From Poindextera sp035295705 (GTDB lineage Bacteria > Pseudomonadota > Alphaproteobacteria > Caulobacterales > Caulobacteraceae): 38,546 nt of DNA. Location: assembly GCA_035295705.1 (NCBI GenBank), contig DATGIN010000172.1:1-38546 (forward strand). Direction: 5' to 3'. A model generated the notes under the pieces. The model made no database searches. It worked only from the letters and a program-made list of their open reading frames with translations, and was not told the origin of the DNA. The translations under genes were made by a program, and so were the position numbers. How positions within the stretch are numbered: position 1 is the stretch's first letter; each line of letters starts with the position of its first letter. Below, in pieces: positions 17,088 through 26,117 of this stretch.

Positions 17088-17405
17088 GTGCCCCTGATCG
17101 ACACCAACGCGCTGCCCGTCAATGAAAAGCGGCCCGGCTGGCGCGGGCGGGTGTTTCATGCCGCCTCGATGACATTCGCTCATTGGGAGTTCGCCGCCGG
17201 GGCGACGATCCATGAGCACGGGCATGCGCAGGAGGAGGTCTGGCACCTCATCGAAGGTCAGCTCGAGATCACCATCGACGGCCGCGCGTCCATCGCCGGT
17301 CCCGGGATGGTCGCCATCGTGCCGCCGCACGCGCCGCATGCGGTCAAGGCGCTGACCGCCGGCAAGGCGATCGTCGCCGATTACCCCTCCCGCCCCGACT
17401 TCTGA
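17088..17405 (+). CDS. Small single-domain cupin
   Basis: A 105-residue beta-barrel protein. It has a textbook cupin motif 1, G-x5-H-x-H-x3-E-x6-G, from Gly38 (ligands His44, His46, Glu50), and a motif 2 region PPHAPHAV that supplies a further His, so it should bind a metal. Start GTG 17088 is the only suitable codon and follows AGGGTTGAG; the crotonase stop is 7 bases upstream, suggesting co-translation. Single-domain cupins range from sugar isomerases to dioxygenases and sensors; nothing here decides between them. Convergent with the MraY-like gene, 4 bases away. Confidence 0.85.
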   Translation: MPLIDTNALPVNEKRPGWRGRVFHAASMTFAHWEFAAGATIHEHGHAQEEVWHLIEGQLEITIDGRASIAGPGMVAIVPPHAPHAVKALTAGKAIVADYPSRPDF

Positions 17406-17409
17406 GCGG

Positions 17410-18456
17410 CTAGCGGACCTTCAGGACCAGGATCACCAACAGCGCCGAGACGCCCAGGTGCAGCAGCATGAAGCGCACCAGGACCTGGGTATTCGACCAG
17501 CCCAGCTCCTTGCGCATGTGGTCGTGCAGCGGGAAGCGGGTGTTGGGGAACAGGTGGATCTTGAAGAAGCGCAACAGCGCCACCTTCACGAGCCCGGTCG
17601 CGCCGTTCAGTACGATCACCGAGCCCACCAGGATCAGGAAGAGCGGATTGTTGGTCGCGGCGACCAGCATGCCGATCAAAAGGCCGAGCGGCCGCGAGCC
17701 GGCGTCCCCCATCAGAACCTGGCTGGGCGCAGCGTTGTACCAGAGGTAGCCCACCACGCAGCCCACCATCAGGAAAGCCATGATCGCCCAATTGGCGCCC
17801 TCGCGATTGACCGGGATGTGCAGGTGCGAGGCCTGGATGTCGTTGCCGATCACGGCATAAAGCAGTCCGCCCAGCACCAGGATCGCCGTGGCGGTGAGGC
17901 TGCCCGAAACCCCGTCGACGCCGTCCGAGCAGTTCGTGGCGTTGATCGAGAGCCAGATCACGGCGGTGACGAGGGGCGTCGCAAGCCAGGCGTTCAGCGG
18001 GATCGTCGCCTTCCAGAGCGGCAGCCAGAAGTCGGTGGTGTGGTAACCGCAGATCGCGAACGCCGCGCCGGCCGCGATGATGAGGTCGAAGGTGGCGAGC
18101 GTGTACTCGGAGAATCCGCCCCGCCGGTCGTCCAGATAGCCTACGATCATCGCTGCGATGACGAACGGCAGCGTGTAGAGGCAGCGCGCGCCCATCGGGA
18201 CGAAGATCACCGAGGCGACAACGAACACCGACACGAAGATCACCCCGGCGCTGACCGGCTTGCCGATGCTTTGATCGGCGTTGACGGCGAACGCGCGGCC
18301 CCGGTCGGTCGGCAGATACTTCCAGAGCCTCGGCAGGAGCAGCCAGGTGACGATCGCGCAGGTCGCGAACCCTATGGCGGCCAGGAAGAAGAATGACTGG
18401 AAAAGCCGCAGGGGGCCCCAGAGGTGGCCGAACGTCGAATCGATCCAGCTCAGCAT
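17410..18456 (-). CDS. MraY-like phospho-sugar-pentapeptide transferase, divergent stand-alone copy
   Basis: A 348-residue protein with about ten membrane segments. MraY/WecA superfamily landmarks are present: GYLDDRRGGFS (Asp109, Asp110), INATNCSDGVDGVSGS (171-186), NAAPSQVLMGDAGSRPLG (241-258; Asp251) and PLHDHMRKELGW (309-320) near the C-terminus. The last corresponds to MraY's HHH motif but reads HDH. The MraY TPTMGG loop reads KPVSAG. MraY transfers phospho-MurNAc-pentapeptide to undecaprenyl phosphate to form lipid I. The gene is alone, not in a mur/fts cluster, and its substitutions suggest either a drifted housekeeping copy or a paralogue with another UDP-sugar. Family call is firm; exact substrate is open. 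Confidence 0.85.
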   Translation of the reverse strand: MLSWIDSTFGHLWGPLRLFQSFFFLAAIGFATCAIVTWLLLPRLWKYLPTDRGRAFAVNADQSIGKPVSAGVIFVSVFVVASVIFVPMGARCLYTLPFVIAAMIVGYLDDRRGGFSEYTLATFDLIIAAGAAFAICGYHTTDFWLPLWKATIPLNAWLATPLVTAVIWLSINATNCSDGVDGVSGSLTATAILVLGGLLYAVIGNDIQASHLHIPVNREGANWAIMAFLMVGCVVGYLWYNAAPSQVLMGDAGSRPLGLLIGMLVAATNNPLFLILVGSVIVLNGATGLVKVALLRFFKIHLFPNTRFPLHDHMRKELGWSNTQVLVRFMLLHLGVSALLVILVLKVR

Positions 18457-18622
18457 GCAGCCCAGGTGATTCGGGGTGGCGAAGGCGGCGAGATTGTCGC
18501 AATCGCCGGCATTAAACTAGGCGTAGGGAAACGCGCGCCGCCTCCCAATGTCGCAGCGGAACTGACATCTCTCTGAGCCGTTGCGCGGTTCAAGGGTAGT
18601 GGGTCGCGGGGAGTGATAGGTC

Positions 18623-20737
18623 ATGACGCCTCCGGACGACACTGCCAGCCTGAGCTCGGCCAAGACCACGTTTGCCGAGCGCGATATCGATCATGTCGCG
18701 ATCGACACCATTCGCACGCTGGCCATGGACGCCGTGCAGAAGGCGAACTCGGGCCACCCGGGTGCGCCAATGGCGCTTGCGCCGGTCGCCTACACGCTGT
18801 GGACCCGCTTCCTGAAGTACGACCCGAGGGCGCCGGACTGGGCCAACCGCGACCGCTTCCTGTTGTCGAACGGCCATGCCTGCATGCTGCACTATGCGCT
18901 CATCCATCTGGCAGGGGTGGAGCGCCTCGATCGCGACGGCAAGGCGCTCGGGCAGCCCGCGATCAGCCTCGACGACATCAAGAGCTTCCGCCAGCTGGGC
19001 AGCGTCTGCCCCGGCCACCCCGAGTACGGTCACACCACCGGCGTCGAGATCACGACCGGTCCGCTAGGCCAGGGTTGCGGGGACTCGGTCGGCATGGCGA
19101 TCGCCGAGCGCTGGCTGGCCGCTCGGTTCAACACGCCCCAGCTGCCGCTGTTCGACTACGACGTCTACGCGATCTGCTCCGACGGCGACATGATGGAAGG
19201 CGTCGCGAGCGAGGCCGCGTCCATGGCCGGCCACCTCAAGCTCTCCAACCTCTGCTGGATCTACGACGACAACACCATTTCGATCGAGGGCCACACCGAC
19301 ATCACGTTCTCCGAGGACGTGGCCGCCCGCTTCGAAGGTTACGGCTGGAAGACCTGCCACGTCCACGACGCCAACGACTGCGAGGCGTTCGCCGAAGCCG
19401 TCGAGACGTTCAAGGCGACGCACGACCGGCCGACCCTGATCATCGTGCGCAGCATCATCGGCTATGGCGCGCCGCACAAGGAGAACACCGCCAGCGCCCA
19501 TGGCGAGGCGCTGGGCGAAGACGAGGTCCGGCTTGCCAAGCGGGCCTACGGCTGGCCGGAGGACGCCCACTTCCTCGTGCCTGCCGGCGTGCGCGAGCGT
19601 TTCGACGAGACGCTCGGCGCGCGCGGGGCCAAAGCGCGGGCCGATTGGGACGCGCTCTACGCCCGCTACCGCGCGGCGAACCCGGAGCGAGCCGACGCGT
19701 TCGAGGCGATCCGCGCGCGCAGAGCTCCCGACGGCTGGGACGCCGACATTCCGAGCTTCCCGGCGGACGCCAAGGGGATCGCCAGCCGCGAAGCCTCCGG
19801 CAAGGTGCTGAACGCCATCGCCAAGCGCTTCGAGTGGCTGATCGGCGGGGCCGCAGACCTCTCGCCATCGACCAAGACCAAGCTCGACTTCGACGCCGCC
19901 GGCGAGCTCGAGCCGGACAACTACGGCGGCCGCAACATGCACTTCGGCATTCGCGAGCATGGCATGGGCGCGGTCGCCAACGGCATGGCCGTTACCGGTC
20001 TGCGCGCCTACGCCTCCACCTTCCTCATCTTTTCCGACTACATGAAGGGGGCGATGCGGCTTGCGGCGCTGATGCGCCTGCCGGTGACCTACGTCTTCAC
20101 CCACGACTCTATCGGGCTGGGGGAGGACGGGCCGACGCACCAGTCGATCGAGCAGTTGGCGACGCTGCGCGCCACGCCGCACATGATCGACCTTCGTCCG
20201 GCTGATGCGAACGAGACTGCCGAGGCGTGGCGCGCCGCGCTGGGGCAATGCACTCGCCCGGCCGCGCTCGCGCTTTCGCGCCAGGCGTTGCCCACGTTCG
20301 ACCGGGCGAAGTACGCGGCCGCGGGCGGCCTCGCCAAGGGCGGCTACGTCCTGGCGGACGCGGCCGGCGGCGCGCCCGAGGTCATCCTGGTCGGGTCCGG
20401 CTCGGAGGTGCACCTCTGCGTCGATGCTTACGAGCGGCTCGCCAGCGAAGGCGTGCGGGCGCGTGTGGTTTCGCTGCCGTCGTGGGCGCTGTTCGAGGAC
20501 CAGCCGCAATCCTACCGCGACCAGGTCTTGCCCCCGGACGTGACAGCGCGCGTCGCCGTCGAGGCCGCCGCGGCGCTCGGCTGGGACCGCTACGCCGGCC
20601 CGCGGGGTGCGATCATCGCGATGCACAGCTTCGGGACCTCGGCGCCTTCGAGAGATGCGATGAAGTTCTTCGGCTTCACGGTCGATGCCGTCTATGAAGC
20701 GGCGATGGCTCAGCTCCAGAGGAACGCGCGTCGATGA
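18623..20737 (+). CDS. tkt: Transketolase
   Basis: A 704-residue, thiamine-diphosphate-dependent enzyme that moves two-carbon units between pentose-phosphate-pathway sugars. The family's length and order of blocks are complete: KANSGHPGAPM (40-50), CSDGDMMEGVASEA with the GDG...N cofactor motif near 185-215, the FGIREHGMGAVANG Glu-containing activation motif, and THDSIGLGEDGPTHQ in the pyrimidine domain. ATG 18623 is preceded by GGGGAG. It opens the pentose-phosphate operon and overlaps the next gene by four bases (ATGA). The 166-base gap to the divergent MraY-like gene must hold its promoter, but I could not pick out convincing -35/-10 elements. Confidence 0.96.
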   Translation: MTPPDDTASLSSAKTTFAERDIDHVAIDTIRTLAMDAVQKANSGHPGAPMALAPVAYTLWTRFLKYDPRAPDWANRDRFLLSNGHACMLHYALIHLAGVERLDRDGKALGQPAISLDDIKSFRQLGSVCPGHPEYGHTTGVEITTGPLGQGCGDSVGMAIAERWLAARFNTPQLPLFDYDVYAICSDGDMMEGVASEAASMAGHLKLSNLCWIYDDNTISIEGHTDITFSEDVAARFEGYGWKTCHVHDANDCEAFAEAVETFKATHDRPTLIIVRSIIGYGAPHKENTASAHGEALGEDEVRLAKRAYGWPEDAHFLVPAGVRERFDETLGARGAKARADWDALYARYRAANPERADAFEAIRARRAPDGWDADIPSFPADAKGIASREASGKVLNAIAKRFEWLIGGAADLSPSTKTKLDFDAAGELEPDNYGGRNMHFGIREHGMGAVANGMAVTGLRAYASTFLIFSDYMKGAMRLAALMRLPVTYVFTHDSIGLGEDGPTHQSIEQLATLRATPHMIDLRPADANETAEAWRAALGQCTRPAALALSRQALPTFDRAKYAAAGGLAKGGYVLADAAGGAPEVILVGSGSEVHLCVDAYERLASEGVRARVVSLPSWALFEDQPQSYRDQVLPPDVTARVAVEAAAALGWDRYAGPRGAIIAMHSFGTSAPSRDAMKFFGFTVDAVYEAAMAQLQRNARR

Positions 20738-23583
20738 CCAATAGGCTGCTAGAGCTTGCCGAGGCCGGACAGGCCATGTGGCTCGACTTCATCGAGCGCA
20801 AGATCCTGAAGAACGGCGAGTTCAAGCGGCTGATAGACCAGGATGGCCTCAGGGGCGTCACCTCCAACCCTTCGATCTTCGAGAAGGCCATCGGCGAGAG
20901 CGACGACTACGACTCTGCGGTCACCGATGCGCTGGCGAATAGCGACGCCGACGTCGGGGCGTTGTTCGACGCCCTCGCCATCGCCGACATCCGCGAGGCC
21001 TGCGATCAGCTTCGAGCGACCTTCGATCGCTTGGGCGGCGCCGACGGCTTCGCCAGCATCGAAGTGTCGCCCTACGTCGCCAACGACACCGAAGCCACGT
21101 TGGCCGAGGCGCGTCGGCTCTGGCATGCGGTCGACCGTCCGAACCTGATGATCAAGGTGCCGGGAACAAGGGCTGGCGTCCCGGCCATTCGCCAGCTGAT
21201 CGGCGAGGGGATCAACGTCAACGTCACGCTGCTGTTCGGCATCGAGGCCTATCTGGCGGTCGCCGAGGCGCACCTGAGCGGCCTCGAAACGCTGCACGCC
21301 GCCGGTGGCGACGTCTCCAAGATGGCAGGCGTGGCCAGCTTCTTCGTCAGCCGCATCGACACCCAGATCGACAACGCCATCGAGGCCAGGGTGAAGGGCG
21401 GCGATCCCAGGTCGAACGAGTTGGAGGCGCTGAAGGGCAAGGTCGCGATCGCCAACGCCAAGGTCGCCTACCAGCGCTTCTTGGAGCTGATCGAGACGCC
21501 CCGCTGGAAAGCCATGCTCGCCGCCGGCGCGCGGCCTCAGCGGCTGCTCTGGGCGTCGACGGGGACAAAGAACCCAGCCTACTCCGACGTGCTCTACATC
21601 GAGAGCCTGATCGGGCGCGACACCGTCAACACCATGCCGCCGAAGACCATCGAGGCCTTCCGCGATCATGGCCACGTCGCGCCAACTCTGATCGAGGGCC
21701 TGGCGGACGCCGAAGCGGTGCTGGCCGCGACCGAAGCGCTCGGCCTCGATCTCGACGGCGTCACCGACCGGCTGGTTGCCGACGGCGTCAAGCAGTTCGC
21801 CGAAGCGGCCGACAAGCTCTACGCGGCGGTCGCGAAGAAGCGCGCCCACGCGCTGGGGCCGAAGCAGAACGTCCAGGCGATCAGGCTCTCGGGCGATCTC
21901 GAGGAGCCGTTCGCGGCTGCGCGCGAGCGGGCGACGGACGAGGGCTGGGCGCGCAGGCTATGGGCCGGGGACGCCAGCATGTGGACCGGCGCCGACGAAG
22001 CGGCATGGCTTGGCTGGCTGCCGGCGGCGCGCGGCGAGGGCGTCGATGTCGCCGCGCTCGAGGCGTTCGCGGCCGAGGTCGCGGAGGCCGGCTTCGTGTA
22101 CGCCGTGGTCCTCGGCATGGGGGGCTCGAGCCTCGGTCCCGAGGTGCTGGCCGAGACCTTCGGCTCACGGCCCGAGCATCCGCAGCTCATCGTGCTCGAT
22201 TCGACCGATCCGGCGCAGATCGCGCGCGTCGAAGCACAGATCGATCTCGCGCGAACGCTGTTCATCGTCTCGTCGAAGTCGGGGACGACGCTGGAGCCGA
22301 ACATCCTAGAGGCCTACTTCCACGCCGCGGTCGAGCGGGTCGTGGGCGCAAACGCCGCTGGCGGCCACTTCGTCGCCGTCACCGATCCGGGCTCCGCCCT
22401 AGAGGGCTTGGCGGGGAGCAAGGGCTTCCGGCGCGTGTTCCACGGCGACCCGGCGATCGGCGGGCGATACTCGGTGCTTTCGAACTTCGGCATGGTTCCG
22501 GCCGCGGCCATGGGGCTGGACGTGCGCGACTTCCTCGATCGCGCCGCGGTGATGGCCCACGCATGTTCGGCGAGCGCCCCTCCGGCCGCCAATCCGGGCG
22601 TCGAGCTCGGCCTCCTGATCGGCGCGGCGGCGACGCACGGGCGCGACAAGCTCACGCTGATCCTCAGCCACGGGCTTGCGGATCTCGGCGCCTGGCTGGA
22701 GCAGCTGCTGGCGGAGTCGACCGGGAAGGGCGGCAAGGGCGTCATCCCGATCGCCGGCGAGCCTTTGGGCCGCCCGGAGGTTTACGGGCGCGACCGGCTC
22801 TTCGCCTACCTGCGCTTCGACGATGTCGACGATCCGGTCACCGACGGGGTCGTGCGGGCGCTCGAGGAGGCCGGGCAGCCGGTCGTGCGCATCGTGCTCG
22901 CCAACCGCGACACGCTGGGCCAGGAATTCGTGCGTTGGGAGGTGGCGACCGCGATCGCCGGCGCCGTTATCGGCATCAACCCGTTCGACCAGCCCGACGT
23001 CGAAGCGCAGAAGGTCAAGACCCGCGCGCTCACCGACGGTTACGAAAAGACAGGCGCCTGGACGCCGGAGCACGCTCGCGCCGAGGACGACGGGCTCGCC
23101 GTCTACGCCGACGAGCGGAACCTCGACGCGTTGCTCGACGACGGCGCCAGTGCGTCCCTGGATGCGCTCCTGGGCGCCCACATCAAACGGGCGAATGGCG
23201 GCGACTACCTCGCCCTTCTGGCCTATCTCGACCGCAACGGGCGCAACACCGAGGCGCTGCAGAAAATCCGCAAGCGGCTGCGCGACCACACGCACGCCGC
23301 GACCGCGCTGGGGTTCGGGCCGCGCTTCCTGCACTCGACCGGCCAGGCCTACAAGGGCGGGCCCAACAGCGGCGTCTTCATCGAGATCACCCACGACGCC
23401 GCCAAGGACCTGCAGGTGCCAGGGCGCAAGTTCGGCTTCGGCTTGGTCGAGCAGGCGCAGGCCAAGGGCGACTTCGACGTGCTCGCCGAGCGCGGGCGGC
23501 GGCTGCTCAGAGTGCACCTCGGGTCGGACGTCGAGCGCGGGCTGGAGCGCTTTGCCGACGCTGTCGAGCGGTCGCTGATCTGA
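20734..23583 (+). CDS. Bifunctional transaldolase/glucose-6-phosphate isomerase fusion
   Basis: A 949-residue fusion. The first roughly 360 residues are transaldolase, with GVTSNPSIFEKA near the start and the Schiff-base Lys141 in LMIKVPGT. The remainder, from about residue 395, is glucose-6-phosphate isomerase, with GMGGSSLGPEVLAETF, the phosphate-binding SSKSGTTLEPN (513-523) and HSTGQAYKGGPNSG near the C-terminus. One polypeptide therefore handles sedoheptulose-7-P/glyceraldehyde-3-P exchange and fructose-6-P to glucose-6-P, feeding carbon back to the oxidative branch. Such fusions are known in some bacteria, including alphaproteobacteria. It is coupled to transketolase by ATGA overlap and followed after 25 bases by gnd. 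Confidence 0.95.
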   Translation: MTNRLLELAEAGQAMWLDFIERKILKNGEFKRLIDQDGLRGVTSNPSIFEKAIGESDDYDSAVTDALANSDADVGALFDALAIADIREACDQLRATFDRLGGADGFASIEVSPYVANDTEATLAEARRLWHAVDRPNLMIKVPGTRAGVPAIRQLIGEGINVNVTLLFGIEAYLAVAEAHLSGLETLHAAGGDVSKMAGVASFFVSRIDTQIDNAIEARVKGGDPRSNELEALKGKVAIANAKVAYQRFLELIETPRWKAMLAAGARPQRLLWASTGTKNPAYSDVLYIESLIGRDTVNTMPPKTIEAFRDHGHVAPTLIEGLADAEAVLAATEALGLDLDGVTDRLVADGVKQFAEAADKLYAAVAKKRAHALGPKQNVQAIRLSGDLEEPFAAARERATDEGWARRLWAGDASMWTGADEAAWLGWLPAARGEGVDVAALEAFAAEVAEAGFVYAVVLGMGGSSLGPEVLAETFGSRPEHPQLIVLDSTDPAQIARVEAQIDLARTLFIVSSKSGTTLEPNILEAYFHAAVERVVGANAAGGHFVAVTDPGSALEGLAGSKGFRRVFHGDPAIGGRYSVLSNFGMVPAAAMGLDVRDFLDRAAVMAHACSASAPPAANPGVELGLLIGAAATHGRDKLTLILSHGLADLGAWLEQLLAESTGKGGKGVIPIAGEPLGRPEVYGRDRLFAYLRFDDVDDPVTDGVVRALEEAGQPVVRIVLANRDTLGQEFVRWEVATAIAGAVIGINPFDQPDVEAQKVKTRALTDGYEKTGAWTPEHARAEDDGLAVYADERNLDALLDDGASASLDALLGAHIKRANGGDYLALLAYLDRNGRNTEALQKIRKRLRDHTHAATALGFGPRFLHSTGQAYKGGPNSGVFIEITHDAAKDLQVPGRKFGFGLVEQAQAKGDFDVLAERGRRLLRVHLGSDVERGLERFADAVERSLI

Positions 23584-23608
23584 CGAATCCGGCCTTTAGG
23601 AGAACGCT

Positions 23609-24598
23609 ATGCGGATCGGGATGATCGGGCTGGGCCGCATGGGCGGCAACATGGTTCGACGCCTGCTGAAGGCCGGGCACGAGTGCGTGGTCTATTCGCG
23701 CGGGGCCGATGCGCGAAATGCGCTCGCCAAGGAGGGCGCGACGGCCGCGGACTCGATCGCCGACCTGGTCCACAAGCTCGAGTCGCCCCGCGCCGTGTGG
23801 GTCATGCTGCCAGCTGGGACCGTTACCGAGGAGACGGTCCACGCGCTGGCCGGCATGCTCGAGCCTGACGACATCGTCATCGACGGCGGCAACTCCTTCT
23901 ACAAGGACGATATCCGCCGCGCGAAGCGGCTGGGCGAGAAGAACATCCGCTACGTCGACTGTGGCACGTCGGGCGGCGTCTGGGGGCTCGAGCGCGGCTA
24001 CTGCCTGATGATCGGCGGACCGGAGTCCGCCGTCGAACACCTCGATCCGATCTTCGCATCCCTGGCGCCCGGCCCCGGCCACATCGCCCGCACCGCCGGG
24101 CGAAAGGAGGCGGATGCCGATCCGCGCGCAGAGCGCGGATACATCCACGCTGGCCCCTCCGGCGCCGGCCACTTCGTCAAGATGGTCCACAACGGCATCG
24201 AGTACGGAATGATGCAGGCCTACGCCGAAGGTTTCGACATCCTGAAGAACAAGGCGTCCAAAGCGCTGCCCGAGGACGAGCGGTATGTCCTGAACCTCAC
24301 CGACATCTCGGAAGTCTGGCGGCGGGGCAGCGTCATTTCCTCCTGGCTCCTCGACCTCACCGCCGACGCTCTCGCGCGCGACGCCTCGCTCAGCCAGTTC
24401 GCCGGCGACGTGGCCGATTCCGGCGAAGGGCGCTGGACGATCGAGGCCGCGATCGAGGAGGCGGTGCCGGCCGAGGTGTTGTCGGCGGCGCTTTACGCCC
24501 GCTTCCGCTCGCGAGTGAGCCACACCTTCGGGGAGAAGCTGTTGTCGGCCATGCGGTTCGGCTTCGGCGGCCATGTCGAGCAGCCAGAGCAGGGCTGA
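23609..24598 (+). CDS. gnd: 6-phosphogluconate dehydrogenase, decarboxylating (short form)
   Basis: A 329-residue enzyme with the Rossmann loop IGLGRMGGNM (6-15), the substrate-binding CGTSGGVWG and the catalytic GPSGAGHFVKMVHNGIEYG block with Lys191. It is the short bacterial type (about 300-335 residues) lacking the C-terminal extension of the 470-residue E. coli Gnd; many of these prefer NAD. It converts 6-phosphogluconate to ribulose-5-phosphate plus CO2. ATG 23609 follows AGGAG. Its last 26 bases overlap the start of zwf in another frame, so the two are almost certainly co-translated. Confidence 0.94.
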   Translation: MRIGMIGLGRMGGNMVRRLLKAGHECVVYSRGADARNALAKEGATAADSIADLVHKLESPRAVWVMLPAGTVTEETVHALAGMLEPDDIVIDGGNSFYKDDIRRAKRLGEKNIRYVDCGTSGGVWGLERGYCLMIGGPESAVEHLDPIFASLAPGPGHIARTAGRKEADADPRAERGYIHAGPSGAGHFVKMVHNGIEYGMMQAYAEGFDILKNKASKALPEDERYVLNLTDISEVWRRGSVISSWLLDLTADALARDASLSQFAGDVADSGEGRWTIEAAIEEAVPAEVLSAALYARFRSRVSHTFGEKLLSAMRFGFGGHVEQPEQG

Positions 24599-26117
24599 AG
24601 CCAAGACGCAGGCGCAGTCGCCCAGGCCGCCGTCCGCGCCGGCCTGTCTGATGGTCGTGTTCGGCGGCGCGGGCGACCTTGCCAAGCGCCTCCTGATCCC
24701 GTCGCTCTACAACCTGAGCCGCATGGGCCTGTTGCCTGCGGCCTTCTCGCTGTTGGGCGTCGACCACAGCGACCTCGACGATGCGAGTTTCGCGCAGCTT
24801 CACGCCGATTTCCTCCACGGCCTCGCCGCCGATAGCGACGCCGAGTTCGGTGGCGGCAAGGTTTCGGAGGCGGCCTGGAAGCGATTGAGCCGCCGGTTCG
24901 CCTATCAGCGCGGCGACTTCGAGGACGCTTCGCTCTATCAGGCGCTCGCCAAGCGACTGGAGGGCCAGGCGAACGTCCTCTTCTATCTCGCGACCGCGCC
25001 CCGGTTCTTCGGCGACATCGTCGAAGGACTCGGGCGCGCCGGACTCACCCGCGAGGACGGCGGCTGGCGGCGGGTGGTGATTGAAAAGCCGTTCGGCCAT
25101 GACCTTGCATCGGCCAAGGCGCTGAACGCCCGCATCCTCAAGGTGCTGGGCGAGCAGCAGGTGTTCCGCATCGACCACTTCCTCGGCAAGGAGACGGTGC
25201 AGAACATCATGGTCGCGCGGTTCGCGAATGGGCTGTTCGAACCGATCTGGAACCGCCACCACATCGATCACGTGCAGATCACGGCTGCCGAGACCGTGGG
25301 CGTCGAGGGACGGGGCGCCTTCTACGACGCGACCGGGGCGCTGCGCGACATGACGCCCAACCACATGTTCCAGCTGCTCTCGATGGTGGCGATGGAGCCG
25401 CCGAACTCCTTCGACGCCGACGCCGTGCGCACGGAGAAGGCGCGGGTGGTGGACGCGGTCAAGCTGTGGGCGCCCGCCCAGGCGCTGCAGAATAGCGTGC
25501 GCGGGCAGTACCGGGCCGGGATCGTCGATGGCCGCCGCTACGTCGACTACCGGAAAGAACCGCATGTCAGGCGCAGCAGCCGCACCGAGACCTACGTCGC
25601 GCTCAAGCTCATGATCGACAACTGGCGTTGGGCCGGCGTCCCGTTCTACATCCGCACCGGCAAGGCGCTCTGCGCGCGCGACACTCACATCGCCATCGCC
25701 TTTCGCGCCGCGCCGACCAGCCTCTTCCGCGATGCGCCGGTCGACCGCCTGCCGGACAACCACCTGTTGCTGCAAATTCAGCCGCGCGAGGGCATCAGCC
25801 TGCATTTCGGCGCCAAGGTCCCCGGCGAGGAGCTGCGCATTGCCGGCGTCGACATGGATTTCTGTTACGCCGACTGGTTCAAGTCCAAGCCGGCGATAGG
25901 CTACGAGACCCTGCTCTACGACGCGATGTGCGGCGACCCGACCCTGTTCCAGCGCGCAGACAACATCGAGTACGGCTGGCGCGCGGTGCAGCCGTTTCTC
26001 GACGCCTGGAGAGAGGGCGGCGTGGTGCATGGGTACCCCGCGGGCAGCGCCGGGCCAAAGGCGGCCGACGCCCTAATCGAGCGCGATGGCCGCGCCTGGC
26101 GGCCGATCATCGGATGA
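24573..26117 (+). CDS. zwf: Glucose-6-phosphate 1-dehydrogenase
   Basis: A 514-residue enzyme catalysing the first oxidative step of the pentose-phosphate pathway. The cofactor fingerprint GGAGDLAKR (31-39) is preceded by a polar, low-complexity N-terminus (residues 1-23), and the active-site block FRIDHFLGKE holds Asp201 and the proton-accepting His202. The C-terminus through YPAGSAGPKAADALIERDGR is complete. ATG 24573 lies inside gnd; the first convincing conserved residue is about position 25, so a later start cannot be excluded, although no better ATG is present before the fold. Overlaps the HAD gene by four bases (ATGA). Confidence 0.95.
   Translation: MSSSQSRAEAKTQAQSPRPPSAPACLMVVFGGAGDLAKRLLIPSLYNLSRMGLLPAAFSLLGVDHSDLDDASFAQLHADFLHGLAADSDAEFGGGKVSEAAWKRLSRRFAYQRGDFEDASLYQALAKRLEGQANVLFYLATAPRFFGDIVEGLGRAGLTREDGGWRRVVIEKPFGHDLASAKALNARILKVLGEQQVFRIDHFLGKETVQNIMVARFANGLFEPIWNRHHIDHVQITAAETVGVEGRGAFYDATGALRDMTPNHMFQLLSMVAMEPPNSFDADAVRTEKARVVDAVKLWAPAQALQNSVRGQYRAGIVDGRRYVDYRKEPHVRRSSRTETYVALKLMIDNWRWAGVPFYIRTGKALCARDTHIAIAFRAAPTSLFRDAPVDRLPDNHLLLQIQPREGISLHFGAKVPGEELRIAGVDMDFCYADWFKSKPAIGYETLLYDAMCGDPTLFQRADNIEYGWRAVQPFLDAWREGGVVHGYPAGSAGPKAADALIERDGRAWRPIIG

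Noticed and set aside
18494..18518. TTGTCG and TTAAACT as a promoter for transketolase.
   Set aside because: The spacing (about 12-13 bases) and match to consensus are poor; without transcript data this cannot be supported.
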